A DNA stretch of 31,940 nucleotides from NCBI GenBank assembly GCA_003731675.1, contig RCNQ01000053.1, positions 1-31,940 of the forward strand. The letters run 5' to 3'. Origin of the DNA: Bacteroidetes/Chlorobi group bacterium ChocPot_Mid (lineage in GTDB: Bacteria; Bacteroidota; Ignavibacteria; Kapaibacteriales; UBA2268). Numbering within the stretch: the first letter of the stretch is position 1; each line of letters opens with the position of its first letter. A program made the translations under genes and the position numbers. The notes under the pieces were generated by a model. It did no database searches and had not been told where the DNA came from. It saw nothing but the letters and a program-made list of their open reading frames with translations. This document shows positions 16,062 to 25,417 of this stretch, in pieces.

Positions 16062-17459
16062 ATGGCTCGACAAAGAGTTAAACAGAAGAAGATAGAGAAA
16101 AAGACAATAATTGAAGCTTTTGCAGAAATGGCAAAAGAAAAGAATATTGACAGAGACCTTTTACAAGGTATTGTCGAAGAGACTTTGTCTATGCTTGTTA
16201 AGAAGAAGTATGGGATGGAGTCTAACTTTGAAATTATTGTGAATTTCGATAAGGGTGATATTGAAATTTATTTAATGAAGGAAATAGTTGAGGAAGTTGA
16301 AAATCCTGAAACTGAAATAACTTTGGAAGATGCTAAATCGCTTAATCCAGATGAAGATTATTCCATTGGTGATGACTATATAGAGGAAATCACTCTCGAA
16401 AATATTGCAGCAAATTTTGGGAGAAGACTAATATCGTTGGCATCGCAAAATCTGAATCAAAGAATCAGGGAAATTGAAAAAGACAATATATACAATGAAT
16501 ACAGCACTAAGGTAGGTGAAATACTGATTGGTGAAATTTACCAGATACGGAGGAATCAGATTTTAATAATGCATAATAAAATAGAGATGATACTACCACG
16601 AGAAGAGCAAATACCAAATGAGCCGTATAAATTCAAAAAGAATCAATCAATAAAAACTATAATCAAGGAGGTAAGACGAAGTGGAGCATCAGGGCAACCA
16701 GAGGTAATACTATCGAGAGCAAGTGATGAATTTTTAGCGAGACTATTTGAGATAGAAATACCTGAGATATATGATGGGATAATACAGATAAAAGCAATAG
16801 CAAGAGATGCAGGGGAGAGGTCAAAAGTAGCTGTGATATCTTATGATGACAGAGTGGACCCAGTAGGTGCATGTGTGGGAATGAAAGGTATAAGAATACA
16901 TTCGATAGTACGAGAATTGAATAATGAGAATATTGACCTTATAGAATATTCAGATGATATAAAGACATATATATCACGTGCATTGTTACCAGCAAAAGTC
17001 AAAGAAATCAGTATTGAACCTGATATAAGAAGTGCTACGGTAATTGTACCTGATGACCAGGTTCCACTTGCTATTGGTAAGAATGGACAAAATGTAAGAT
17101 TGGCGTCGAAATTAACAGGTTATTCTATTACTTTAATAAAAGAAGGTGGTGAGGATATAGATTTAACTGAATTTAGAGAAGAGCTTGGAATTGACTTGTA
17201 TGAAGAATTATTTGATTTAGGAATAGAAACAGCGAGAGACTTTTTGGAAGCAGATATTGATAAGCTTTTAGCTGTGGAAGGAATGACGAAGGATTTATTG
17301 ATTGAACTGAGGTCAATTATCTTAAATGAATTTGATGAAAAGGAATCAGAGGAAGTGTTGGAAAAAATCAGGGAGGCAGGAGTTGAGCAAAAGAAACAGA
17401 ATATGATTGATGAACTTTTGCAATCTGCAACAAATAAAAAAAATGATGATGGTGAATAA
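16062..17459 (+). CDS. nusA: transcription termination/antitermination factor NusA
   Basis: NusA binds RNA polymerase and nascent RNA and modulates pausing, termination and antitermination. Domain order is typical: an N-terminal polymerase-binding domain (about 1-140, with AEMAKEKNIDRDLLQGIVEE), an S1 domain (about 145-210), and two KH domains. KH1 contains VGACVGMKGIRIHSIVREL near 267, and KH2 contains AIGKNGQNVRLASKLTGY near 336. A C-terminal helix-hairpin-helix unit (LFDLGIETARDFLEADIDK) follows at about 380-440. The 465-residue length is normal. It is the first gene of the operon; rimP, its usual upstream partner, is absent. No Shine-Dalgarno sequence precedes the ATG. Confidence 0.97.
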   Translation: MARQRVKQKKIEKKTIIEAFAEMAKEKNIDRDLLQGIVEETLSMLVKKKYGMESNFEIIVNFDKGDIEIYLMKEIVEEVENPETEITLEDAKSLNPDEDYSIGDDYIEEITLENIAANFGRRLISLASQNLNQRIREIEKDNIYNEYSTKVGEILIGEIYQIRRNQILIMHNKIEMILPREEQIPNEPYKFKKNQSIKTIIKEVRRSGASGQPEVILSRASDEFLARLFEIEIPEIYDGIIQIKAIARDAGERSKVAVISYDDRVDPVGACVGMKGIRIHSIVRELNNENIDLIEYSDDIKTYISRALLPAKVKEISIEPDIRSATVIVPDDQVPLAIGKNGQNVRLASKLTGYSITLIKEGGEDIDLTEFREELGIDLYEELFDLGIETARDFLEADIDKLLAVEGMTKDLLIELRSIILNEFDEKESEEVLEKIREAGVEQKKQNMIDELLQSATNKKNDDGE

Positions 17460-17489
17460 TTATAGGAATTATTAATTTAAGTTTTAAGT

Positions 17490-20444
17490 ATGGCAGAAGG
17501 TAATAAGAAATTAATTAAGGTTGCATCGGAAATAAACATCGGTAAAGATGCAATTGTCGAATTTCTACATAGTAAAGGGTATGAGATTCAGGCAAAACCA
17601 ACTGCTGTGCTTACGCCAGAGATGCTTGAAGTTGTTTATGATAAATTCAAACGGGAAAGGCGAGCGGCTGAGATTCAAAGAGACAAATTAGAAAAGCACA
17701 AGAAACCTCTCAAGACTAAGGAAGATGAGAAGAAGCAAATTGTTGAAGATAAGATAATTGAAAAAACCGAAACTAAGAAGACAGAAAAAGAAGAGGAAAA
17801 ATCAAAGAAATCTTTAATAGAACAAGAAATTGTTGAAAAACCAAAAACAAAGAAAAAATCCGAAGAAGAGATTGAAGATAAATCAAAAATATCTGAAGAG
17901 ACTTTGTTGGTTCCTGAGATTGATGTTGATAAAAAGAAACAGAAAAAAATTCCAAGCGAAAAGGTAGAAACTGTTGCAGAAAAGACAGACAAAGTTATAA
18001 TTGAATTGCCTAAGGATGAAGCTAAAACTAAATTTAAAAAAGCTGAAGATAAAGAAGAAATCAATAAATTAGTTGGCGATTCAGAAAAACTTGCTAAAAA
18101 AGATAAAGAAGACAAAGAAGAAAAGCTAAAAAAGCCAAAAGAAAATAAAATTGAACAACCTGAGGTTGCAAAGCATGAAGTAGATATTTTGGAACAACCA
18201 TCTACTATTGTTACTGCTCCAGTGGAAGATGAGTCAACTTTAGAAACAGATGAAGATAAGAAGAAGAAAGGCAAGAAAAGAAAGAAACGTAAAAAAGTCT
18301 TAGAGGTTGAATATGAAGAAGGAGAAGTACCACAACTTCGTGGACTGAAAATTGTAGGGAAAATTGATATTGGCAAGGAAAAGGTAAAAACTAAGAAAGA
18401 GAGATTTGAGGGAAAAGAGGAAGAAGATGTTGAAGATGAAAAACTCTTTTTCAGAGGAAAAAAGGATAAAAGTAAGCGGAAAAAAGATAAGGATAAGAAG
18501 AAGAAGAAAAGGTTAGGAATAAGAGAACAAATTAAAGATGAGGATGTTGACAGAGCAATCAGAGAAACTATATCTGAAATGAGCGAATCTTCGGCAGTAA
18601 GTCATCGTTCTAAGCTTAGACATCGTAAGAAAATAGAGAGAGAAGAAAAAGAACAAAGAAAATTAGAAGAGAAAGAACTCGAATCAAAGAAACTACAATT
18701 GACAGAATTTGTTACTACTGCTGCTTTAGCCGACCTGATGAATGTTAGTCCGAACGAAATCATTTTAAAATGTATGGAGTTAGGATTAATGGTAACATTG
18801 AATCAAAGACTTGATAAAGATACAATAACAGTAATTGCAGATGACTATGAATATGAAGTTGAATTTTTAGATGATAAAACGGCTCAACTCTTAATAGAAG
18901 AAGGTGAGGAAATTGATGAATCGAAGTTGGAAGGACGTTCTCCGATAGTAACGGTAATGGGACATGTTGACCATGGTAAAACATCATTGTTGGATTATAT
19001 CAGAAAAAGTCATGTAGTTGCAGGAGAAGCAGGAGGAATTACTCAGCATATTGGTGCATATAGAGTTGAACTTGCAGACAAGAAAGCTATTACTTTTTTA
19101 GATACTCCTGGACACGAAGCATTTACTGCTATGAGGGCAAGAGGAGCTCAGGTAACAGACATTGTAGTTTTGGTTGTTGCGGCAGACGATAGTGTGATGC
19201 CACAAACATTGGAAGCAATAAGCCATGCACAAGCGGCAAATGTTCCAATTGTAGTAGCAATTAATAAAATTGACAAAGCAGACGCAAACCCTGAGAGGAT
19301 AAAACAACAACTTTCTGAACAAAACATTTTAATTGAGGAATGGGGAGGAAAATATCAGTGTGTAGAGATTTCTGCAAAAAAGGGAATTAATGTTGATGTT
19401 TTATTAGAAAAGATTTTGCTGGAAGCAGAAGTATTAGAATTGAAAGCAAATCCATATAGAAAAGCAAGGGGTACAGTTATTGAAGCAAATATGGATAAAG
19501 GTTTTGGAGCTGTGGCAACAGTTATAGTTCAGCAGGGAACATTGAAAGTCGGAGATCCATTTGTTGCTGGTGTTTATAATGGTAGGGTACGTGCAATGTT
19601 TGATGAAAGAGATAAAATGGTTAAAGAAGCAGGGCCTTCCATACCTGTCAGAGTAATAGGATTTAATGGCTTACCAGAAGCCGGAGATATTCTGATTGGA
19701 GTTGAAACTGATGTTGAGGCGAGATCAATATCGAACGAAAGACAACAACTTAGACGTGAGCAAGAATTTAGGCAGATGCACTTAATGACACTTGATGATA
19801 TATCAAGGCAAATTCAAATAGGGGGCGTAAAGGATTTATTTTTAATTATTAAAGGTGATGTTTCTGGTTCAGTTGAAGCTTTAAGCGATTCATTGCAAAA
19901 ACAATCAACTGATGAAGTGAGAGTTATTATCTTGCACAAAGGAGTGGGTTCAATAACTGAATCTGATGTTATGCTGGCTGTAGCAAGTAAAGCAGTAATA
20001 ATTGGTTTTCAGGTTTCTCCGACGGGAAATGCCAGAAAATTAGCTGAACGAGAATCAGTTGATATCAGACTTTATAACATAATTTATGATGCAATCAATG
20101 AAGTCAGATTAGCTTTGGAAGGTTTGCTTGCACCAGAGCTCAGGGAAGAAATTACCGGTGTTGTTGAAGTACGGAAAGTTTTCAGAGTCAGTAAACTTGG
20201 ATTTATAGCAGGATGTTTTGTTAAAGAAGGTAAGATTACACGTAATAGCAGAGTCAGAGTATTAAGAGATGGATTGACAGTTTATAATGGTACTATTCAT
20301 TCTTTAAAACGAGAGAAAGATGACGTTCGTGAAGTTGAAAGCGGTTATGAATGTGGTATTATGTTGGATGGCTTTGGTGATATTGAGCAAGGTGATATTA
20401 TCCAATCATATAAGTTACTTGAAATAAAAAGAACTTTAACTTAA
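17490..20444 (+). CDS. infB: translation initiation factor IF-2
   Basis: The GTPase that delivers initiator tRNA to the 30S subunit and promotes subunit joining. An IF2 N-terminal helix domain occupies about residues 4-50. A very long Lys/Glu-rich linker with SEE/KKK runs follows to about 390, and a second IF2_N-like segment lies at about 403-460. The G domain has G1 GHVDHGKT at 491-498, G3 DTPGH at 538-542 and G4 NKID at 592-595. The C-terminal beta-barrel and tRNA-binding domains end the protein (VEVRKVFRVSKLGFIAGCFV). The 984-residue length is in the usual range for bacteria with long linkers. It starts 30 bases after nusA, in the same operon. Confidence 0.98.
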   Translation: MAEGNKKLIKVASEINIGKDAIVEFLHSKGYEIQAKPTAVLTPEMLEVVYDKFKRERRAAEIQRDKLEKHKKPLKTKEDEKKQIVEDKIIEKTETKKTEKEEEKSKKSLIEQEIVEKPKTKKKSEEEIEDKSKISEETLLVPEIDVDKKKQKKIPSEKVETVAEKTDKVIIELPKDEAKTKFKKAEDKEEINKLVGDSEKLAKKDKEDKEEKLKKPKENKIEQPEVAKHEVDILEQPSTIVTAPVEDESTLETDEDKKKKGKKRKKRKKVLEVEYEEGEVPQLRGLKIVGKIDIGKEKVKTKKERFEGKEEEDVEDEKLFFRGKKDKSKRKKDKDKKKKKRLGIREQIKDEDVDRAIRETISEMSESSAVSHRSKLRHRKKIEREEKEQRKLEEKELESKKLQLTEFVTTAALADLMNVSPNEIILKCMELGLMVTLNQRLDKDTITVIADDYEYEVEFLDDKTAQLLIEEGEEIDESKLEGRSPIVTVMGHVDHGKTSLLDYIRKSHVVAGEAGGITQHIGAYRVELADKKAITFLDTPGHEAFTAMRARGAQVTDIVVLVVAADDSVMPQTLEAISHAQAANVPIVVAINKIDKADANPERIKQQLSEQNILIEEWGGKYQCVEISAKKGINVDVLLEKILLEAEVLELKANPYRKARGTVIEANMDKGFGAVATVIVQQGTLKVGDPFVAGVYNGRVRAMFDERDKMVKEAGPSIPVRVIGFNGLPEAGDILIGVETDVEARSISNERQQLRREQEFRQMHLMTLDDISRQIQIGGVKDLFLIIKGDVSGSVEALSDSLQKQSTDEVRVIILHKGVGSITESDVMLAVASKAVIIGFQVSPTGNARKLAERESVDIRLYNIIYDAINEVRLALEGLLAPELREEITGVVEVRKVFRVSKLGFIAGCFVKEGKITRNSRVRVLRDGLTVYNGTIHSLKREKDDVREVESGYECGIMLDGFGDIEQGDIIQSYKLLEIKRTLT

Positions 20445-20467
20445 AATTTGAAATCAAATAAATTCCT

Positions 20468-20866
20468 ATGAGTATCAGGGCAGAAAAAGTTAGTAGTCTA
20501 ATAAAAAGAGTTTTAGCCAAACCTATTGATTTGCTGGCATCAGAGCATAATGCAGGTTTAGTTACTGTAACTTCTGTAAGACTTACTGAAGATTTACAAA
20601 CAGCCAAAGTATATATCAGTATTTTTGGTGATAAAATATCTCCTGGTAAATTTTTAGCAATTTTAGAAGATAAGAAGGGGAGTTTACGTACTCAGCTTGG
20701 GAAAGAAATAAGATTAAGATATACACCTGATTTAAAATTTTTTTTAGATGATACATTGGATAAGATAGAACATATTCAGGAATTAATTAATTCTATCGGT
20801 AACAACAAAAAAGAGATTTTTGTTAATCCTGACGACTATGACCCTAAAAGTTTACCTAAAGATTAG
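20468..20866 (+). CDS. rbfA: 30S ribosome-binding factor RbfA
   Basis: RbfA is a KH-fold protein that assists late maturation of the 30S subunit and 16S rRNA 5' end. The 132-residue protein shows the family N-terminus MSIRAEKVSSLIKRVLA, then VTVTSVRLTEDLQTAKVYIS and the core RTQLGKEIRLRYTPDLKFFLDDTLD. It sits 23 bases after infB, its standard neighbour. No Shine-Dalgarno sequence is visible. Confidence 0.95.
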   Translation: MSIRAEKVSSLIKRVLAKPIDLLASEHNAGLVTVTSVRLTEDLQTAKVYISIFGDKISPGKFLAILEDKKGSLRTQLGKEIRLRYTPDLKFFLDDTLDKIEHIQELINSIGNNKKEIFVNPDDYDPKSLPKD

Positions 20867-20872
20867 TACTAT

Positions 20873-21625
20873 ATGGTAATATTCTCCAAAAAAGGTATTT
20901 TAATAGATAATAAAATAATAAAAAAGGAATTTTTCATTTCTGATTTATTAAAATACTCCGAAGATTTTGGAGTATTTCTTTTAATTGATAAGCCCAAAGA
21001 CTGGACATCATTTGATATAGTTGCTAAGATAAGGAATTTAACAAAAATCAAAAAGATTGGGCATGCAGGTACATTGGACCCTTTAGCTACTGGTTTATTA
21101 ATTCTTGCTTTAGGGAGAAAAGCAACCAGAGAAATTGATAAATTCAGAGAATTAAGAAAGAAATATCTTGCTGAAATAAAACTTGGTGCTACGACAAAAT
21201 CAGATGATGCTGAATTCGATGAAGAAAATATTCAGGATGTAGGTGATATTTCAGAGCAAGTTTTGAATACTACTGTTTCAAAATATTTAGGTAAAATTGA
21301 ACAGCTACCACCTGTATTCTCTGCTCAAAAAGTCAGTGGGAAACCAGCTTATAAATCAGCAAGAAAAAATAAAGATGTTGAATTAAGGTTAAAAGAGGTT
21401 GAAATATTTTCAATTGAAATAAAAAGAATATATTTGCCGTTTATTAGTTTAAAGATTGAATGCTCAAAAGGGACATATATCCGTTCATTGGCAAGGGATA
21501 TAGGAAAAGACCTTGGTTGTGGAGCATATTTATCGGATTTAAGAAGGACAAACATCGGTGATTATAGGGTTGAAAATTCTTTTGATATAAATGAATTCAC
21601 AGATATATCAAAATTATCGGTTTAA
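20873..21625 (+). CDS. truB: tRNA pseudouridine(55) synthase TruB
   Basis: TruB isomerises U55 of tRNA T loops to pseudouridine. The catalytic motif GHAGTLDPLATGLL contains Asp69. LLIDKPKDWTSFDIV near 36-50 and KGTYIRSLARDIG near 203 are family signatures. About 33 residues precede the usual start of the family, so the true start may be internal, but no better-supported ATG is visible. It begins 6 bases after the rbfA stop codon. Confidence 0.95.
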   Translation: MVIFSKKGILIDNKIIKKEFFISDLLKYSEDFGVFLLIDKPKDWTSFDIVAKIRNLTKIKKIGHAGTLDPLATGLLILALGRKATREIDKFRELRKKYLAEIKLGATTKSDDAEFDEENIQDVGDISEQVLNTTVSKYLGKIEQLPPVFSAQKVSGKPAYKSARKNKDVELRLKEVEIFSIEIKRIYLPFISLKIECSKGTYIRSLARDIGKDLGCGAYLSDLRRTNIGDYRVENSFDINEFTDISKLSV

Positions 21626-21648
21626 TTTTTTTATTATTCATATAATTT

Positions 21649-22584
21649 ATGAAAGTTTATAGAAATTTTGAAGAAATAGATTATAAAAAAGAAACAGTTC
21701 TGACTGTTGGTACGTTTGATGGTGTACACAAAGGTCATCAATTGATAATTGATAGATTGAACAGGATTGCTAATGAAAATGGATGGAGGTCTGTATTATT
21801 GACTTTCGACCCTCATCCTCAGATAGTATTGCAGCGCGAAAACATGAAACCGATTAAACTTTTAACAACGATTGATGAAAGACTATCTTTATTTGAAAAA
21901 TTTGGGTTAACAGATGTTTTAATCATTCCATTTTCTAAAGAATTTTCAAGAACTCCGCCAAAAGAATTTGTCAAAGAATATTTAGTCGAAAAAATCGGAT
22001 TGAGAAAGATATTAATTGGATTTGACCATTTATTTGGTAAGGATAGAGCTGGTAATGAATCTTTGTTAAAAGATATGGGTGCCGAATTTAATTTTGATAT
22101 TGAGAAAATAGATGCTTTACTTAAAGAAGGAGAAAAAGTATCGAGCACCAAAATCCGTAACTATTTGGAATTAAAAGCTATTAGTGAAGTCAATGAAATG
22201 TTGGGGTATAATTATACAGTTTCAGGGATAGTTACAAAAGGAGATGGCAGAGGTAGGACAATCGGTCTTCCGACAGCCAACATAAGTTATAATGAATATA
22301 AACACTTGCCTGGTAATGGTGTGTATTTTGTAAAATCAATAATAAACGGGGAAAAATATTTTGGTTTAGCAAATATAGGGAATAGACCTACATTTACAAA
22401 TAGCTTAAAAACTTACGTAGAAGTTCATTATTTGGACTTTAATTCAGATATTTATAATCAGTATCTGGAGGTTGAATTTTTATATTTTATTAGGGATGAG
22501 ATAAAATTTGAAAGTAAAGAAACATTTTTGGAACAAATAGAAAAAGACAAACAAAAAGCTAAAGAGTTAATAAAATTATTTTAA
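21649..22584 (+). CDS. ribF: bifunctional riboflavin kinase/FAD synthetase RibF
   Basis: RibF makes FMN from riboflavin and then FAD. The N-terminal nucleotidyltransferase half has TVGTFDGVHKGH (19-30) and VSSTKIRNYL. The C-terminal kinase half has VTKGDGRGRTIGLPTANI at about 195-212 and NIGNRPTF. The 311-residue length is normal. Its position after truB and before rpsO is the conserved order in many bacteria. Confidence 0.96.
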   Translation: MKVYRNFEEIDYKKETVLTVGTFDGVHKGHQLIIDRLNRIANENGWRSVLLTFDPHPQIVLQRENMKPIKLLTTIDERLSLFEKFGLTDVLIIPFSKEFSRTPPKEFVKEYLVEKIGLRKILIGFDHLFGKDRAGNESLLKDMGAEFNFDIEKIDALLKEGEKVSSTKIRNYLELKAISEVNEMLGYNYTVSGIVTKGDGRGRTIGLPTANISYNEYKHLPGNGVYFVKSIINGEKYFGLANIGNRPTFTNSLKTYVEVHYLDFNSDIYNQYLEVEFLYFIRDEIKFESKETFLEQIEKDKQKAKELIKLF

Positions 22585-22610
22585 TATTAGCTAAGTTATT
22601 CTTATATTTG
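22579..22610 (+). promoter_or_regulatory. promoter of rpsO
   Basis: TATATTTG at 22603-22610 fits TAnnTTTG, with TTTT at 22579-22582, 20 bases upstream. It overlaps the end of ribF and gives a leader of about 50 bases, which includes a small hairpin AGGC-AAAC-GCCT at 22625-22636. Confidence 0.5.
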
Positions 22611-22665
22611 TAATTCGTTTAAATAGGCAAACGCCTTTAATTAATTTGTATGATTGGAGATTTAA

Positions 22666-22932
22666 ATGATAACATCAACACAAAAAGCGGAATTGGTTAA
22701 AAAGTTTGGTGAGACTGAAAAAGATTCAGGAAAACCTGAAGTTCAGGTTGCAGTTCTAACTGCGAGGATAAATGATTTGACACAACACCTTTCAAACTTT
22801 AAAAAGGACAATCATAGCCGCAGAGGTTTGATTAAAATGGTAAGTAAAAGACGTAAGATTTTGAATTATCTGATGAAAAAAGATATTACAAGATATCGTC
22901 AGGTTCTTACTGATTTGTCATTAAGAAAATAA
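22666..22932 (+). CDS. rpsO: 30S ribosomal protein S15
   Basis: Ribosomal protein S15, an early binder of the central domain of 16S rRNA. The 88-residue protein has the family signatures SGKPEVQVAVLTARINDLTQHL (in part) and NHSRRGLIKMVSKRRKILNYL. A ribosome binding site, GGAG, lies 6 bases before the ATG. A small hairpin in the leader could be a site of autogenous control, as S15 does in other bacteria, but this is inference. Confidence 0.97.
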   Translation: MITSTQKAELVKKFGETEKDSGKPEVQVAVLTARINDLTQHLSNFKKDNHSRRGLIKMVSKRRKILNYLMKKDITRYRQVLTDLSLRK

Positions 22933-22941
22933 TCTTGATAA

Positions 22942-22969
22942 CTAATCAATATAAATTTTAATTGATTAG
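22942..22969 (+). repeat. inverted repeat downstream of rpsO
   Basis: CTAATCAAT and ATTGATTAG form a 9-bp stem around a 10-base AT loop, directly after the rpsO stop. There is no T tail, so it may protect the rpsO mRNA 3' end or be a processing site rather than a terminator. Confidence 0.4.
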
Positions 22970-23021
22970 ATTATTAGTATATTGAATGACATAAAAATGG
23001 GATATCAAAAATATTAAACTT

Positions 23022-23064
23022 AAAAAGCGGTTATTAACGGCGAAGGTTGGACCGCTTTTTTTTT
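23022..23064 (+). terminator. terminator-like hairpin between rpsO and pnp
   Basis: AAAAAGCGGT (23022-23031) and ACCGCTTTTT (23051-23060) form a 10-bp stem around a 19-base loop, followed by further T. Only 31 bases separate it from the pnp ATG and no promoter is visible there, so pnp must be read through this structure or it acts as a leader attenuator. Confidence 0.7.
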
Positions 23065-23095
23065 AAAAAATTTCAAAAATAACAGAAAGAAGAAA

Positions 23096-25339
23096 ATGGC
23101 AAAACAAGAAGTATCAATTAATTTTGATGGAAAAGAGTATTCACTCCAAACTGGTCATTTAGCAAGATTTGCATCTGGTTCGGTAATGGTACGCTGTGGT
23201 GATACCATGGTTTTAGTTACAGCTGTTGCTGATGAGAAGGCAAGTCCTGAGATAGATTATTTACCTTTGCAGGTTGAATATAGGGAAAAAAGTAGTGCCG
23301 CTGGTAAGTTTCCCGGTGGTTTTTTAAAACGAGAAGGCAGACCCAGTGACCATGAAGTTTTATGTTCGAGATTGATTGACCGTCCTATCAGACCAATGAT
23401 ACCAAAGACATGGCCTTATGAAACGCAGGTTTTAGCAACTGTATTTTCATTTGAGCCGGATGTTGACCCTGATACATTAGGTATGGTGGGTGCATCTGCA
23501 GCATTGATGCTTTCAGACATTCCTTTTGAAGGTCCTGTATCTGAAGTCAGGGTTGGCAGAATAAATGGTGAGTTTGTTGTTAATCCATCACATGAACAGT
23601 TGAAGGAATCAGATATTGATATGACAATTGCCGGAACTGACACTTCAATAGTTATGGTCGAAGGTGAGAGCAAAGAAATTTCTGAACAAGACTTTTTGGA
23701 TACTTTGGAATTTGCTCATTCAAAAATTAAAATTCTGAATGACCTTCAGAAGCAATTGGTTGCAAAATGCGAAGTAGTAAAAAGAGATTTTGTTGAGAAA
23801 GAAATTCCTGCAGAGATTTCTGATACAGTTATGAATGCAGTAAAAGAGGAACTTCATGATTATATTTACTCTGTGACATCAAAAAACGAACGTAAAGCAC
23901 ATCGCACGAGATTGAAAGAATTAGCTCTTGAAAAACTTACTGAATTTACAGCTAACAAAGAAGAGTATTCAGAGTTGAATCTTGAAGCATTAGCTGAAGA
24001 AATTTTCAGCAAACTTGAAAAGAAAGAAATGCGTGCAATGATACTTAAGGATAAGAAAAGATTAGATGGAAGAGGTCTGACTGATATAAGACCAATTTCA
24101 TGTGAAGTTGGAATACTGCCTCGTTCTCATGGTTCTGCTTTGTTTACAAGAGGTGAAACTCAGAGTTTAGGTATGGTTACTTTGGGTACTAACAGAGATG
24201 ACCAAATGATTGATGGTTTGTTGCCTACATACACAAACAGATTTTACTTACACTACAATTTTCCTCCATATTCTACAGGTGAGGTGAAGCGATTGGGTAC
24301 AGGAAGAAGAGAGATTGGTCATGGTCATCTGGCTGAAAGGGCATTGAAATTTGTTATTCCAGAAGAATCTGTTTTTCCATATACAATCAGGGTAGTATCC
24401 GAGATTTTGGAGTCAAATGGTTCATCTTCAATGGCAACTGTTTGTTCAGGGACTTTATCATTATTAGATGCAGGAGTTCCAATTAAAAAGTCTGTAGCAG
24501 GTATTGCAATGGGACTTATAAAAGAAGAAGAAGATGTTGCTATACTAAGTGATATTCTTGGTGATGAGGATTTCCTTGGTGATATGGACTTTAAAGTTGC
24601 TGGAACATCTGATGGTATTACTGCTTGTCAAATGGATATTAAAATAGAAGGGCTACCAATCGAAATAATGAGAAGAGCTTTGGAACAAGCAAGACAAGGC
24701 AGATTGCATATTCTTGGTATTATGAATGATACTATTTCTCAGCCAAGAGAAGATATTTCTCCTTATGCTCCGAGATTTACAGTATTGACTGTACCAACTG
24801 ATAAAATTGGTGCTATTATCGGGACTGGTGGTGAAACAATAAGGGGGATTACACAAAAAGCAGGAGTTGAAATTAAGATTGATGATGATGGTACTTTAAC
24901 AATTGCTTCAACATCTAAGGAATCTACTGATATAGCATTAGAAGAAATTAACGGAATACTTAGGGTCCCGGAAGAGGGGGAAGTTTATGAAGGTACTGTG
25001 AAAGAAATTCGTGAGGGTATGGGTGCTTTTATTGAATTTTTACCCAAAAAACAAGGTTTACTTCATATTTCTCAAATGGCTTATGAAAGGGTAAATAACA
25101 TAAGTGATGTAATGAAGGTTGGGGATAAGGTAGAAGTAAAACTACTTGAAATTACACCTGACGGTAAATTCAGATTAAGTCGCCGTGCCACTATGCCTGA
25201 ACCAGAAGGTTGGGTTGAACCTGAAAGCACATATAGAAGCTCATCGGGAGGAAACAGAGACAGAAGGTCGAGTGGTGGTGGTGGAAGAGATAGAAGAAGT
25301 TCGGGAAACAGAGATAACCAAAGAGGACCCAGAAGGTAA
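23096..25339 (+). CDS. pnp: polyribonucleotide nucleotidyltransferase (PNPase)
   Basis: PNPase degrades RNA 3' to 5' by phosphorolysis. The two RNase PH-like lobes are visible, the first with YLPLQVEYREKSSAAGKFPGGF in part and SRLIDRPIRP, the second with the active-site region ILGDEDFLGDMDFKVAG near residue 485-500. KH (GAIIGTGGETIRGITQ, about 571) and S1 (VYEGTVKEIREGMGAFIEF, about 630-700) domains follow. A Ser/Gly/Arg-rich tail with RDRRSSG-like repeats ends the 747-residue protein. The region before the ATG is purine-rich without a strong Shine-Dalgarno sequence. It sits downstream of rpsO in the classical arrangement. Confidence 0.98.
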   Translation: MAKQEVSINFDGKEYSLQTGHLARFASGSVMVRCGDTMVLVTAVADEKASPEIDYLPLQVEYREKSSAAGKFPGGFLKREGRPSDHEVLCSRLIDRPIRPMIPKTWPYETQVLATVFSFEPDVDPDTLGMVGASAALMLSDIPFEGPVSEVRVGRINGEFVVNPSHEQLKESDIDMTIAGTDTSIVMVEGESKEISEQDFLDTLEFAHSKIKILNDLQKQLVAKCEVVKRDFVEKEIPAEISDTVMNAVKEELHDYIYSVTSKNERKAHRTRLKELALEKLTEFTANKEEYSELNLEALAEEIFSKLEKKEMRAMILKDKKRLDGRGLTDIRPISCEVGILPRSHGSALFTRGETQSLGMVTLGTNRDDQMIDGLLPTYTNRFYLHYNFPPYSTGEVKRLGTGRREIGHGHLAERALKFVIPEESVFPYTIRVVSEILESNGSSSMATVCSGTLSLLDAGVPIKKSVAGIAMGLIKEEEDVAILSDILGDEDFLGDMDFKVAGTSDGITACQMDIKIEGLPIEIMRRALEQARQGRLHILGIMNDTISQPREDISPYAPRFTVLTVPTDKIGAIIGTGGETIRGITQKAGVEIKIDDDGTLTIASTSKESTDIALEEINGILRVPEEGEVYEGTVKEIREGMGAFIEFLPKKQGLLHISQMAYERVNNISDVMKVGDKVEVKLLEITPDGKFRLSRRATMPEPEGWVEPESTYRSSSGGNRDRRSSGGGGRDRRSSGNRDNQRGPRR

Positions 25340-25362
25340 TCTGGAAAACTTTCATAGAATAT

Positions 25363-25404
25363 AAAAAAAACTGCTTTTATTTATTGAATAAAAGCAGTTT
25401 TTTT
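25363..25404. terminator. bidirectional terminator between pnp and the convergent metallopeptidase gene
   Basis: CTGCTTTTATT (25371-25381) and AATAAAAGCAG (25387-25397) form an 11-bp stem around TATTG. It is flanked by eight A on one side and seven T on the other, so it can end transcripts from both directions. Confidence 0.87.
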
Positions 25405-25417
25405 ATATTGATTGGAT

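Noticed and set aside
17675..18376. 233-residue minus-strand ORF rich in Ser and Phe
   Set aside because: It is the complement of the Lys/Glu-rich linker of IF-2 (GAA/AAG codons read backwards as TTC/CTT). No ribosome binding site or family.
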